Shown here: in pieces, positions 34,950 through 44,188 of the stretch
Numbering within the stretch: position 1 is the stretch's first letter
Layout: each line of letters opens with the position of its first letter
NCBI GenBank assembly: GCA_021822115.1
Contig: JAJZSA010000008.1
Span: forward strand, 1-58,564
DNA: 58,564 nt
Direction of reading: 5' to 3'
DNA from: Pseudomonadota bacterium
Lineage (GTDB): Bacteria > Pseudomonadota > Gammaproteobacteria > Burkholderiales > Gallionellaceae
Notes under the pieces: model-generated
What the model saw: the letters and a program-made list of their open reading frames with translations, nothing else
Databases searched by the model: none
What the model was told of the DNA's origin: nothing
Translations under genes and position numbers: made by a program

Positions 34950-37900
34950 TTACGGGAATTTTTTGTACAGGGTGGCGTAATACAGCACCGGGATCACCAC
35001 CAGCGTGAGCAAGGTGGAGACCAGGATGCCGAAGATCAAGGCCAGCGCCAGACCATTGAAGATCGGGTCATCCAGGATGAACAGCGCCCCCAGCATGGCG
35101 GCCAGACCGGTCAGCAGGATGGGTTTGGCGCGCGCCGCCGCCGCATTCACCACTGCATGCTGCAGGTCTATACCATCGCGCAATTGCAGGTTGATGAAGT
35201 CCACCAGCAGGATGGAGTTGCGCACGATGATGCCAGCCAGCGCGATCATGCCGATCATGGAGGTGGCGGTGAATTGCGCACCGAACAAGGCATGCCCCGG
35301 CATCACGCCGATCACGGTGAGCGGGATGGGCGCCATGATCACCAGCGGCACCACGTAGCTCTTGAACTGCGCCACCACCAACAGATAGATCAAGATCAGC
35401 CCCACGCCGTAGGCGATGCCCATATCGCGGAAAGTCTCATAGGTGACCTGCCATTCGCCATCCCATTTCATGGCATAGCCGGCATACGGATCGGAGGGCT
35501 GGTGGAAGAAGTAGCTCTCCAGCGTGCCGCCCTCGCTCAGTGCCATGTCCGAGGTCTTGCCGTTGATGGCGAACATGCCATACAGCGGACTATCCAGATC
35601 GCCGGCCATGTCGCCGGTGACATACACCACCGGCAGCAGGTCCTTGTGATAGATGGGATAGTCGCGTTCGGCTTTCACCACCTGCACCACTTCGGACAGC
35701 GGCACCAGCGCACCGTCACGCGAACGCACCTTGAGTTTCAGAACATCGTCGATACGGCTGCGTTTTTCCACTGGCAGGCTGAGGCGCAGCGGCGGCGCAT
35801 ATTTGGCATCCAGATCGTGCAGCGCCGTCACATCCTGCCCGGTCAGTGCGATCTGTACCGCATCCACGATGTCGCGCTGTGCCACGCCCAGCAAGGCCGC
35901 CTTGCTCTGCATCACGCGCAACACCATCTTGGGGGCGGCTTCACTCACCGTATCGTCGATGCCGACGATGTCCGCTGTTGCCTTGAACTGCTCCTTCACC
36001 TTACCGGCCACCTCACGCATACCGGCATATTCGGGGCCGTAGATCTCAGCCACGATGGGCGACATCACCGGCGGGCCGGGCGGCACTTCGACCACTTTGA
36101 CCTTGGCGCCCCAGCGCTGGGCGATGGCTTCGATCGGCTCACGCACCGAGGTGGCGATCTCGTGGCTGCTGCGATCGCGCTTGTGCTTGTCTTGCAGGTT
36201 GACCTGGATGTCGCCCTGCTCTGGCGCGCTGCGCAGATAGTACTGTCGCACCAGACCGTTGAAGTTGATGGGCGAAGCGGTTCCGGCATAAGCCTGGTAA
36301 TCGGTCACTTCCGGCACGCTCGCCAGATAGACCCCGATCTCGCGCATCACGCCAGCGGTCTGCTCCACGGCGGTACCGGTCGGCATATCCACCACCACCT
36401 GGAACTCCGACTTGTTGTCGAACGGCAGCATCTTCAGCACCACCAGCTTGACTACCGCCAGTGACACGGCGAACAGCAATCCGCCGAGGATGGCCAGCCA
36501 CAGCTTGCGGCGCGCACCCTTGCCATGCTCCTTGTTCAGGAACGGGCCGAGCTTCTGCCGGAAAAAGCGCGCGATGGGAGTATCTTCCTCGTTCGCCACC
36601 ACCGCGTGGTGTGCGCCGGCGAACTTGTGCGCCAGCCACGGGGTGACGATGAAGGCGATGGCCAGCGAGATCAACATGCCCATGCTGGCATTGATCGGGA
36701 TCGGACTCATGTACGGCCCCATCAAGCCGCTCACGAATGCCATGGGCAGCAGCGCGGCGATCACGGTCAGCGTAGCCAGAATGGTCGGGCTGCCCACTTC
36801 ATCCACCGCCTCGGGAATGATCTCGGACAGCGGCTGATGCTGCGACAGTTCGCGCCGGCGATGGATGTTCTCCACCACCACGATCGCGTCATCCACCAGA
36901 ATGCCGATGGAGAAGATCAGCGCGAACAGCGACACACGATTCAGCGTGAAACCATACGCCCAGGAGGCGAACAACGTCACCGCCAGCGTCAGCAACACCG
37001 CCACGCCGACGATGAACGCTTCGCGCCGTCCCAGTGCGAACCACACCAGCGCCACCACTGCAAAGGTGGCGAAGAACAGCTTCTTGATCAGCTTCATCGC
37101 CTTGTCGTTGGCGGTTTCGCCGTAGTTGCGGGTGATGGTCACCTGCACGTCGTCCGGGATCACACTGCCCTTCAATTCGTCGATGCGCTGAATGAGTTTG
37201 TCGGCGACTTCCACCGCGTTCTCGCCTGGCTTCTTGGTCACGGCCAGGGTCACCGCGCCAAACTCACCCTGAGCCGCAATGCCCTTATCGCTGGCTGCCG
37301 CACCGGTGCCCAGCCAGACGTAACTCTTGGGTTGATCGGCACTGTCACGCACTTCGGCCACATCGCGCAGGAACACCGGCTTGCCGTTGGTCACCCCCAC
37401 CACCAGTTGGCTCACCTCGCGCGCATCGCTGAGGAAAGTACCGGTCTGCACCAGTACTTCGCGATTGCTCTGCACCAAGGTACCGGCGCTCTGCGAGACG
37501 TTGGAGGCCTGCAATGCGGCACGCACTTCCTGCACCGAGAGTTGATGCGCGTTGAGCGCTTCGGGATCGAGCAGCACGCGCACCACGCGCGGCGTGGCCC
37601 CCAAGGTGCTCACTTCGCGTGTGCCCGGCACGCGCTTCAGTTCGGCTTCGATGGCATGCGCCACTTGTGACAGCGCTACGGCATTGCCGGCCGCGTGGTC
37701 GCGCCACAGGGTCAGCGCCAGCACCGGCACATCATCGATCCCCTTGGCCTTGATGATCGGCTGTGCTACGCCCAACGTGGACGGCAGCCAGTCGGCATGC
37801 GACAGGATCACGTCATACAGTTTGACCAGCGACGGCACATGCTCCTCGCCCACCTTGAACTGCACGGTGAGTACAGCCATGCCGGGCTGTGACACGGAAT

Positions 37901-38156
37901 ACACATGATCCACGCCAGCGATCTGCGACAACACCTGTTCCGCCGGCGTCGCCACGGTGTTGGCCACGTCCTGCGCCGACGCGCCGGGATAGGCGATCAG
38001 CACATTGGCCATGGTCACGTTGATCTGCGGCTCTTCCTCGCGCGGCGTCACTGCCACCGCGAAGATGCCGAGCAGCATGGCGACCAGCGCCAGCAACGGC
38101 GTCATCTGCGAATGCAGGAAGATGCGCGCGATACGTCCGGATACGCCCATGCTCAT
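34950..38156 (-). CDS. RND efflux transporter permease subunit
   Basis: 1068 residues, the usual RND length. Helix 1 then TPREEEPQINV and two large periplasmic loops with internal duplication. The family motif GILVDDAIVVVENIHRR (helix 4) and the second-half counterpart IIVRNSILLVDFINLQLRDG are present. Closest in appearance to the EEEPQ-type RND pumps often found in sulfur and iron oxidisers rather than classical AcrB. Substrate unknown. It forms an operon with the adaptor (4-bp overlap at 38156/38153). Confidence 0.93.
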   Translation of the reverse strand: MSMGVSGRIARIFLHSQMTPLLALVAMLLGIFAVAVTPREEEPQINVTMANVLIAYPGASAQDVANTVATPAEQVLSQIAGVDHVYSVSQPGMAVLTVQFKVGEEHVPSLVKLYDVILSHADWLPSTLGVAQPIIKAKGIDDVPVLALTLWRDHAAGNAVALSQVAHAIEAELKRVPGTREVSTLGATPRVVRVLLDPEALNAHQLSVQEVRAALQASNVSQSAGTLVQSNREVLVQTGTFLSDAREVSQLVVGVTNGKPVFLRDVAEVRDSADQPKSYVWLGTGAAASDKGIAAQGEFGAVTLAVTKKPGENAVEVADKLIQRIDELKGSVIPDDVQVTITRNYGETANDKAMKLIKKLFFATFAVVALVWFALGRREAFIVGVAVLLTLAVTLFASWAYGFTLNRVSLFALIFSIGILVDDAIVVVENIHRRRELSQHQPLSEIIPEAVDEVGSPTILATLTVIAALLPMAFVSGLMGPYMSPIPINASMGMLISLAIAFIVTPWLAHKFAGAHHAVVANEEDTPIARFFRQKLGPFLNKEHGKGARRKLWLAILGGLLFAVSLAVVKLVVLKMLPFDNKSEFQVVVDMPTGTAVEQTAGVMREIGVYLASVPEVTDYQAYAGTASPINFNGLVRQYYLRSAPEQGDIQVNLQDKHKRDRSSHEIATSVREPIEAIAQRWGAKVKVVEVPPGPPVMSPIVAEIYGPEYAGMREVAGKVKEQFKATADIVGIDDTVSEAAPKMVLRVMQSKAALLGVAQRDIVDAVQIALTGQDVTALHDLDAKYAPPLRLSLPVEKRSRIDDVLKLKVRSRDGALVPLSEVVQVVKAERDYPIYHKDLLPVVYVTGDMAGDLDSPLYGMFAINGKTSDMALSEGGTLESYFFHQPSDPYAGYAMKWDGEWQVTYETFRDMGIAYGVGLILIYLLVVAQFKSYVVPLVIMAPIPLTVIGVMPGHALFGAQFTATSMIGMIALAGIIVRNSILLVDFINLQLRDGIDLQHAVVNAAAARAKPILLTGLAAMLGALFILDDPIFNGLALALIFGILVSTLLTLVVIPVLYYATLYKKFP

Positions 38157-39190
38157 CGCTTCATCTCCGTGGCGACCATGCCGGCCTTGACCGCTTCACT
38201 TGCCACACGCTCGCCCACATTCAGGCCGGCCAGTACTTCCACTTCGCCCTGGGCGTTCTCTTCGCCCAGGCGCACTTGGCGCAGACGCGGCATACCTTTG
38301 TCGTCGACTACATACACCGCCACCACTTCGCTACGGCGCACGACGGCGCTGGCCGGGATCAGCATCTTGTTCTCTTTGCCCACCACGAAATGGGTACGCA
38401 CGAACATGCCGGGATAGAGGTTGGGCTGATTGGCCGGCAGATCGACGCGCACCGGCGTGCTATGCGTACGCAGGTCGGCCGACGGCTGCACGGTGACACT
38501 GGCGGCCTTGATCCAGCGGTTCAACGACGGCACTTCCACGCTCACTTGCGGATGCGTGCCGATGTCCTTCAACTTGTCTTGCGGCACATTGGCGATCACG
38601 CGCATCTGCGACGGATCGAAGCCGGTCATCAAGGGCTTGCCTACGGTCACCATCTCGCCCAGCTCGACCATCTTGGCCGACACTACGCCGCCGTACGGCG
38701 CGATCACCGAGGTATAGCTCTGTGCCAGGGCGGACTGCTCGGCGCCGGCTTCGCTGGCATCGGCCTGGGCCTTGGCCATCTCGTAATCCGCCTTGGCCTT
38801 GTCCAGCGCAGCCTGACTGATGAATTTCTGCTTGAACAGTTCTTGCGAACGCTCGTAGTTGAGGCGCGCATTCAACAATGCCGCTTGTGCCTGCGACAGC
38901 TGCGCACGGCTACCAGCCAGTGCCTGCTCGGCCTCGCGCTCGTCGATCTTGAGGATCACCTGCCCCTGGTTCACGCGGTCACCCACATCGAAGAAGATGC
39001 CCTTCACGCGCCCGGAGATCTGCGCCGACACGGTGGATTGGCGTACCGCCTCGACCACGCCGTCGATGCTATAGGTCTGCTCGACCTCGCGATATTGCAC
39101 CGGGGCGGTGGCCAGTGGCTCAGCGGCATGCACCGTGGCAGCGAACATCACGGCCGACAGGCCCAGCAACAAACCGGAATCACGCTTCAT
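38153..39190 (-). CDS. RND efflux periplasmic adaptor (membrane fusion protein)
   Basis: 345 residues from the ATG at 39190 (GAGGTG six bases upstream). Signal peptide ending TVHA|AEP. Biotinyl-lipoyl-like half motifs SAQISGRVKGIFFDVGDRVNQGQ and later APYGGVVSAKMVELGEMV flank a coiled coil of AQAALLNARLNYERSQELF type. It links the RND pump to an outer-membrane channel, which is not encoded here. Its promoter carries a perfect inverted repeat (39219-39242). Confidence 0.92.
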   Translation of the reverse strand: MKRDSGLLLGLSAVMFAATVHAAEPLATAPVQYREVEQTYSIDGVVEAVRQSTVSAQISGRVKGIFFDVGDRVNQGQVILKIDEREAEQALAGSRAQLSQAQAALLNARLNYERSQELFKQKFISQAALDKAKADYEMAKAQADASEAGAEQSALAQSYTSVIAPYGGVVSAKMVELGEMVTVGKPLMTGFDPSQMRVIANVPQDKLKDIGTHPQVSVEVPSLNRWIKAASVTVQPSADLRTHSTPVRVDLPANQPNLYPGMFVRTHFVVGKENKMLIPASAVVRRSEVVAVYVVDDKGMPRLRQVRLGEENAQGEVEVLAGLNVGERVASEAVKAGMVATEMKR

Positions 39191-39218
39191 GTCACACCTC
39201 ACTGGAATTGAATGTCTT

Positions 39219-39242
39219 GCATATTAGCAAATTCTAATATGC
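39219..39242. promoter_or_regulatory. Perfect palindrome upstream of the efflux operon, candidate ArsR operator
   Basis: GCATATTAG (39219-39227), 6-base spacer CAAATT, CTAATATGC (39234-39242). The arms are perfectly complementary. It starts 28 bp before the adaptor ATG, where a repressor would block transcription. A/T-rich palindromes of this kind are typical BigR/ArsR-family operators. A near copy with the same 6-base spacing is at 39666-39686. Confidence 0.7.
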
Positions 39243-39250
39243 GGTGACAA

Positions 39251-39271
39251 GACCTAGTTATTCACTAGGTC
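39251..39271 (-). terminator. Hairpin after the arsR stop
   Basis: GACCTAGT (39251-39258) and ACTAGGTC (39264-39271) form a perfect 8-bp stem around TATTC. It begins 9 bp after the arsR stop. The trailing sequence has few T residues, so it is at most a weak terminator; it could equally be an additional protein-binding palindrome. Confidence 0.4.
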
Positions 39272-39280
39272 AAATGGACG

Positions 39281-39583
39281 TCAGATGGAGCAGAACACGT
39301 CGCGCATCATACCCACCAGCTTGACGGTGCGCGGGTCGCCGATGCGGTAATAGACACGGTTGGCATCCTTGCGCGTGGTCAGCACCCCCTTGTCACGCAG
39401 GATGCCCAGATGTTGCGAGATATTGCTTTGTGAAGTGCCGACGCTGTCCACGATCTCCTGCACGCTCAATTCGCCGTCGCTCAGCACGCACAGCACCTTG
39501 AGCCGCAACGGATGGGCGATGGCCTTCATCGCCTGTGCGGCCAGCAGGATGTCTTCATCCCTGTCGATCAGTTTGTTCCCCAT
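39281..39583 (-). CDS. ArsR-family regulator of the BigR/SqrR persulfide-sensor type
   Basis: 100 residues, winged helix with recognition region TSQSNISQHLGILRDKGVL and wing TRKDANRVYYRIGD. Two cysteines only: C32 (KVLCVLSDGE) and C98 (DVFCSI), 66 residues apart, the same spacing as the regulatory cysteines I recall for BigR and SqrR, which form a di- or tetrasulfide with reactive sulfur species. The metal-binding CxC of true ArsR/SmtB is absent. It sits directly upstream of the RND operon and divergent from gpmI. Inferred action: represses the RND/DUF2892/rhodanese string until persulfide rises. A small GC hairpin (39602-39617) precedes its Shine-Dalgarno. Confidence 0.88.
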   Translation of the reverse strand: MGNKLIDRDEDILLAAQAMKAIAHPLRLKVLCVLSDGELSVQEIVDSVGTSQSNISQHLGILRDKGVLTTRKDANRVYYRIGDPRTVKLVGMMRDVFCSI

Positions 39584-39665
39584 GTCCTCCCCTCCCGGAT
39601 GCGGGGCGTGCGCCCCGGTGAAATCGGCTAAAATAGCGCCCGCGCCTGCTTTACGCGCAGCAGCT

Positions 39666-39686
39666 AAATTAGCAACTGCTCATATT
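39666..39686. promoter_or_regulatory. Second, degenerate copy of the ArsR operator in the arsR-gpmI space
   Basis: AAATTAG (39666-39672), 6-base spacer CAACTG, CTCATATT (39679-39686). Compared with 39221-39240 it keeps 16 of 20 positions and the exact arm spacing. Position upstream of arsR suggests autoregulation. It is less symmetrical than the first copy, so affinity may be lower. Confidence 0.5.
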
Positions 39687-39712
39687 CTGACAATTTTGGA
39701 AAAAAAGCCAGC

Positions 39713-41263
39713 ATGACCGACCGTACCACCCCCACCGTCACTCCCGTTCTTCTGCTCATCCTCGATGGCTTCGGCTATCGCGAGGATGCCGATTTCAATG
39801 CGGTGGTGCAGGCACGCAAGCCGAACTGGGACCGACTGTGGCGTGAGTACCCGCACACGCTGATCAATACATCCGAGCTGCATGTCGGCCTGCCCAACGG
39901 ACAGATGGGCAACTCCGAGGTCGGCCACCTCAACATCGGCGCCGGCCGCATCGTCTACCAGGACCTGACCAAAGTGGACTTGGCCATCGAGGACGGCAGC
40001 TTCGACACCAACCCGGCGCTGGTACAAGCCGTTGCATCGGCCAAACAGCATGGCGGCGCCCTGCATATCCTCGGCCTGCTCTCGCCGGGCGGGGTGCACA
40101 GCCACGAGGCGCACATCCACGCCATGCTGGCGATGGCCGTGCGCGCCGGGCTGCAGAAAGTCTATGTGCACGCCTTCCTCGATGGTCGCGACACCCCGCC
40201 GCGCAGCGCGGCCGGTTCCTTGCAACTGCTACAGGAAAAGTGCGACGCACTGGGCGGCGGTCGCATCGCCAGCCTGGTCGGCCGCTATTTCGCCATGGAT
40301 CGCGACAACCGCTGGGACCGCGTGCAACAAGCCTACGACTTGCTGACCCAAGGCAAGGCAGCGTTCTCCGCGCCAGATGCACAAGCCGGACTGCAAGCCG
40401 CTTATGCGCGCGGCGAGAACGACGAGTTCGTGCACGCCACCACGATCGGCACCCCGGTGGCGATGGAAGATGGCGACGTAGCCGTATTCATGAATTTCCG
40501 CGCCGACCGCGCGCGCGAGATCACGCGCGCCTTGACCGAGGCGCAGTTCGACGGCTTCCCCCGCGCCTGTTTCCCCAAGCTGGCCAACTTCACCACGCTG
40601 AGCAGCTATGGCGAAGATTTCCAGTTGCCCTGCGCCTTCCGCCCCGAAGCCATCCACAACGGCATCGGCGAATACCTCTCCAATCTCGGCCTGAAGCAGT
40701 TACGCATCGCCGAGACCGAGAAATATGCGCATGTCACCTATTTCATCAGTGGCGGACGCGAACAGCCGTATCCGGGCGAGGACCGCATCCTGGTACCCTC
40801 GCCCAAGGTCGCGACCTACGACCTGAAGCCCGAGATGAGTGCCTATGAAGTGACCGACAAGCTGGTAGAGGCCATCCGCAGCGGGCAGTATCAAGCCATC
40901 CTGTGCAATTACGCCAACGGCGACATGGTCGGCCACAGCGGCGTGATGGAAGCCGCCGTGCAAGCCGTCGAAGCTCTGGATGTCTGTATCGGCCGCGTGG
41001 TGCAAGCGATGCTGGAAGCCGGCGGCGAAGTGCTGATCACCGCCGACCACGGCAATGCCGAACAGATGCTGGACCGCAGCACCAACCAGGCCCATACGGC
41101 ACACACCCTGAACCATGTGCCGTTCCTGTACATCGGCCGCCCGGCCGAGATGGCTCCCATCGGTAGCGGCGCCCTGAAAGATGTCGCTCCGACATTGCTG
41201 TCCATGATGGGCCTGCCACAACCGCCGGAAATGACCGGCCATTCGCTGATCCGCTTCAAGTGA
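39713..41263 (+). CDS. gpmI: 2,3-bisphosphoglycerate-independent phosphoglycerate mutase
   Basis: 516 residues. Alkaline-phosphatase-fold metal sites: [12 protein letters not shown] at the N-terminus, catalytic Ser68 in [24 protein letters not shown], and the C-terminal ADHGNAEQM and [11 protein letters not shown]. Interconverts 3- and 2-phosphoglycerate using two Mn2+. First in a run gpmI-envC-ctp-unknown with overlapping ends. Confidence 0.97.
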   Translation: MTDRTTPTVTPVLLLILDGFGYREDADFNAVVQARKPNWDRLWREYPHTLINTSELHVGLPNGQMGNSEVGHLNIGAGRIVYQDLTKVDLAIEDGSFDTNPALVQAVASAKQHGGALHILGLLSPGGVHSHEAHIHAMLAMAVRAGLQKVYVHAFLDGRDTPPRSAAGSLQLLQEKCDALGGGRIASLVGRYFAMDRDNRWDRVQQAYDLLTQGKAAFSAPDAQAGLQAAYARGENDEFVHATTIGTPVAMEDGDVAVFMNFRADRAREITRALTEAQFDGFPRACFPKLANFTTLSSYGEDFQLPCAFRPEAIHNGIGEYLSNLGLKQLRIAETEKYAHVTYFISGGREQPYPGEDRILVPSPKVATYDLKPEMSAYEVTDKLVEAIRSGQYQAILCNYANGDMVGHSGVMEAAVQAVEALDVCIGRVVQAMLEAGGEVLITADHGNAEQMLDRSTNQAHTAHTLNHVPFLYIGRPAEMAPIGSGALKDVAPTLLSMMGLPQPPEMTGHSLIRFK

Positions 41264-42381
41264 TCCGGCGCCTGCTGTCGTGCCTGTCGTTCGCGCTCTG
41301 CCTCTCCACCGGCGCGCAGGCATCGCAGCAGGCCGATCTGGAGCGGCTGCGCGAACGCCTCAACAAGATCCAGCAATCTTTCGAACGCACCAATGAATCG
41401 CGCTCCGAAGCCGCCGATGCCTTGCGCGATTCGGAACGCGCGATCAGCGACAGCAACCGCCGCCTGGCCCAAGTCACGCAACAACGCCGCGAAGCGGACC
41501 GCGAACTGGCACGCCTGCAACAACGCAGCGAAGCACTGAGCACCGATTACCGCGAGCAACAATCCCTGCTGGGTCGTTTGCTGTATCGCCAGTACATCGG
41601 CGGCATCGACCAGGACTATCTCAAGCTGCTCCTCAACAACGAAGACCCCAACCTGATCGCCCGCGAGCTGCACTATTACGATTACATCGCCCAGGAACGT
41701 GCCGCGCTGATGCAAGGCCTGCACGACAACATGCAGGCACTGCGCGAGGTGACCGTCGCGGCACGCGACAAACGCAGCGAGATCGCCCACTTGCAGCAAC
41801 AGGCGCAGCAAGAACTGACCAAACTGGAGCGCGAACAGGCCTCCCGCCGCAAGACCCTGCAACGCATCTCGCTTGAATTGAAGCAACAGCGCAACGAGAT
41901 GGCGCGCCTGCGGCGCAATGAGGCACGCCTGCGCCACTTGGTGGATGAACTGTCGCAAGTCCCCAGCGCAGGCAACGGAGCCCCTTTCGCTGCCCTCAAG
42001 GGCAAACTGACACTGCCGGTGAACGGCAAGGTCGGCAATCGTTTCGGCGACCAGCGCCCGGAAAGCAAACTCGGCTGGACCGGCTGGTTCGTGCGTGCTG
42101 CCGCACGCCAGCCGGTGCTGGCTGTGGCTGCCGGCCGCGTGGTGTACGCCGACTGGCTGCGCGGCTATGGCAACCTGCTCATCATCGACCACGGCCAGGG
42201 CTACATGAGTTTGTACGGCAATAACGAGACGCTGTACAAGCAGGTCGGCGACACCTTGCAGACCGGAGATATCGTCGCCAGCGTGGGCAACAGCGGCGGC
42301 AATGAAGATTCCGGTTTATACTTTGAATTACGTTACCGGGGGCAACCATTCAATCCCGCGCCCTGGGTCAAGCATCCATAA
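41260..42381 (+). CDS. envC: EnvC-like murein hydrolase activator (degenerate LytM domain)
   Basis: 373 residues from a GTG that overlaps the gpmI stop (GTGA). Signal peptide ending AQA|SQQ, a long coiled coil (about residues 25-245) and a C-terminal M23/LytM domain. The zinc ligands of active LytM enzymes are gone: HGxD is GWTGWFV, the YxH is SLYGNN, and HxHFE is GLYFELR. As in E. coli EnvC, this marks an amidase activator in septal wall splitting rather than a peptidase. The gpmI-envC-ctpA order is common in proteobacteria. Confidence 0.92.
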   Translation: MIRRLLSCLSFALCLSTGAQASQQADLERLRERLNKIQQSFERTNESRSEAADALRDSERAISDSNRRLAQVTQQRREADRELARLQQRSEALSTDYREQQSLLGRLLYRQYIGGIDQDYLKLLLNNEDPNLIARELHYYDYIAQERAALMQGLHDNMQALREVTVAARDKRSEIAHLQQQAQQELTKLEREQASRRKTLQRISLELKQQRNEMARLRRNEARLRHLVDELSQVPSAGNGAPFAALKGKLTLPVNGKVGNRFGDQRPESKLGWTGWFVRAAARQPVLAVAAGRVVYADWLRGYGNLLIIDHGQGYMSLYGNNETLYKQVGDTLQTGDIVASVGNSGGNEDSGLYFELRYRGQPFNPAPWVKHP

Positions 42382-42394
42382 GGAATCCTGAGAT

Positions 42395-43780
42395 ATGAGT
42401 CTGCGCTTCAAGGAAATGAGCCTGGTCGTCATCGGCCTGCTGGCTGGCGTCACCGTCAGTTTGCACTTCTCCGCTCTGGCCGAGAAAGAGATGCCGCTGC
42501 CCCTGCCCGTGGAAGAGCTGCGCGCGTTCTCCGAAGTGTTCGGCCGCATCAAGAGCGACTATGTGGAACCGGTCAGCGACAAAAAGCTGATTACCGAAGC
42601 CATCAATGGCATGCTCTCCGGACTTGATCCGCATTCTGCCTATCTCGATGCCGACGCCTTCAAAGAACTGCAAGTCGGCACCCAAGGGGAGTTCGGCGGC
42701 CTGGGTATCGAAGTCGGCATGGAGGACGGTCTGGTCAAGGTCATCTCCCCCATCGAAGACACCCCGGCTTTCCGCGCCGGCATCCAGAGTGGCGACCTGA
42801 TCATCAAGCTGGATGACACCCTGGTGAAAGGGCTGACCCTGAACGATGCAGTCAAACGCATGCGCGGCAAACCCGGCAGCAGCATCCGCCTGACGGTGGT
42901 ACGCAAGAGCCAACCCAAGCCGTTTGAAGTGAATATCGTACGCGCCGTGATCAAGGTGCAGAGCGTCAAATCCAAACTGGTGGAACCCGGCTACGGCTTT
43001 GTACGCATCACGCAGTTCCAGGAGCATACCGGCGAGAACCTCGCCAGCGCGCTGGAAAACCTGCGTAAGCTGAATAAAGCCCCGTTGCAAGGTCTGGTGC
43101 TCGATCTGCGCAACGATCCGGGCGGTTTGCTGACTGCGGCTGTCGGCGTCTCGGCTGCGTTCCTGCCCAAGGATGCGCTGGTGGTCTATACCGAAGGGCG
43201 CACCGATGATGCCCGCATGCGCTTGCTGGCCAGCCCCGACTATTACCTGCGCGGCGACAAGCCGGACTATCTCAAGGAACTACCGGGCGAATATGCCAGC
43301 GTCCCCTTGGTGGTACTGGTGAACGGTGGCTCTGCATCCGCTTCGGAGATCGTGGCCGGCGCCCTGCAAGACCACAAACGCGCAGTCATCATGGGCACCC
43401 AGACCTTCGGCAAAGGTTCGGTGCAGACCATCCTGCCATTGGGCAACAACACTGCGATCAAACTGACCACGGCGCGTTATTACACACCGAGCGGCCGCTC
43501 CATCCAGGCCAAGGGCATCGAGCCCGACATCGTGGTCGAGGATCCGGCGACGGCCACTTTCGATCGTACGTTGCGCCTGCGTGAGGCGGATCTGGATAAC
43601 CATCTCAGCAACAGCCAACTGAAGCCGGGTGAAGAGACGCAACATCCGCAACGCAAAGCATCCGACAAGGAGGAAGCCAACGACAAGACCGAGGTCGGGG
43701 AGTTCGGAGCCAAAAACGATTATCAGTTGAATCAGGCATTGAACTTGCTGAAGGGAATGAGCATCCTGCGAGGTAAATGA
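42395..43780 (+). CDS. C-terminal processing peptidase (S41 family, CtpA/Prc type)
   Basis: 461 residues. An N-terminal hydrophobic anchor (VVIGLLAGVTVSLHF), a leading SGLDPHSAYLD segment, a PDZ domain (GLGIEVGMEDGLVKVISPIEDTPA, in part) and the S41 catalytic region with nucleophile in GGSASASEIVAGAL and general base Lys in GTQTFGKGSVQT. Cleaves C-terminal tails of periplasmic proteins; family members are often controlled by a lipoprotein adaptor, not seen here. A charged Glu/Lys/Asp-rich tail follows. The stop overlaps the next start (ATGA). Confidence 0.93.
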   Translation: MSLRFKEMSLVVIGLLAGVTVSLHFSALAEKEMPLPLPVEELRAFSEVFGRIKSDYVEPVSDKKLITEAINGMLSGLDPHSAYLDADAFKELQVGTQGEFGGLGIEVGMEDGLVKVISPIEDTPAFRAGIQSGDLIIKLDDTLVKGLTLNDAVKRMRGKPGSSIRLTVVRKSQPKPFEVNIVRAVIKVQSVKSKLVEPGYGFVRITQFQEHTGENLASALENLRKLNKAPLQGLVLDLRNDPGGLLTAAVGVSAAFLPKDALVVYTEGRTDDARMRLLASPDYYLRGDKPDYLKELPGEYASVPLVVLVNGGSASASEIVAGALQDHKRAVIMGTQTFGKGSVQTILPLGNNTAIKLTTARYYTPSGRSIQAKGIEPDIVVEDPATATFDRTLRLREADLDNHLSNSQLKPGEETQHPQRKASDKEEANDKTEVGEFGAKNDYQLNQALNLLKGMSILRGK

Positions 43781-44184
43781 CGATGAATCCGTTCGAGCTG
43801 AAAAAAGAACGCATCCTGACGTTCACGGCGGCGCCGGCTGACCAGCTGGAGCAGGCCTACCTGCTGCTTAGTGGGCTGCGCAATCTCGAGGTCGAGCGTG
43901 GCGCGAAACCCAATACTTTGCGTATCCGATACAGCGTGGAGCATTACTCCCTGGAAGGCTTGCAAAAGGCTTTGCAGCGCGAAGGTTTCCACTTCAACTA
44001 CAGCCTGCTGGAACGCCTGCGCAACACGCTCTACCACTATTGCGAAGATGTGCAGTACCACAATCTGAAGACCCCGGAACCTCGCACCAAGAACAATGCG
44101 CAGGAAGTCTTCATCAAGGCATACGAACAACATCCTCACGGCGATCACGTCGATTTGCCCCAAGAGCCTGGCAAGCACAAATAG
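43777..44184 (+). CDS. Unknown protein with a possible ferredoxin-like (HMA-like) fold
   Basis: 135 residues. The first 75 alternate beta-alpha-beta-beta-alpha (LTFTAAP, QLEQAYLLLSGL, LEVERG, TLRIRYS, LEGLQKALQREGF), resembling a heavy-metal-associated domain but without any CxxC. A helix with NYSLLERLRNTLYHYCEDVQYHN follows, then a charged tail. Translationally coupled to the ctp protease upstream (ATGA) and 4 bp before moeB. Function unknown. Confidence 0.75.
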   Translation: MTMNPFELKKERILTFTAAPADQLEQAYLLLSGLRNLEVERGAKPNTLRIRYSVEHYSLEGLQKALQREGFHFNYSLLERLRNTLYHYCEDVQYHNLKTPEPRTKNNAQEVFIKAYEQHPHGDHVDLPQEPGKHK

Positions 44185-44188
44185 CGGC

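Noticed and set aside
39251..39271. Treating GACCTAGT/ACTAGGTC as another copy of the ArsR operator
   Set aside because: Arm sequence and spacing (5 bp) differ from the ATATTAG-type pair; kept only as a hairpin.
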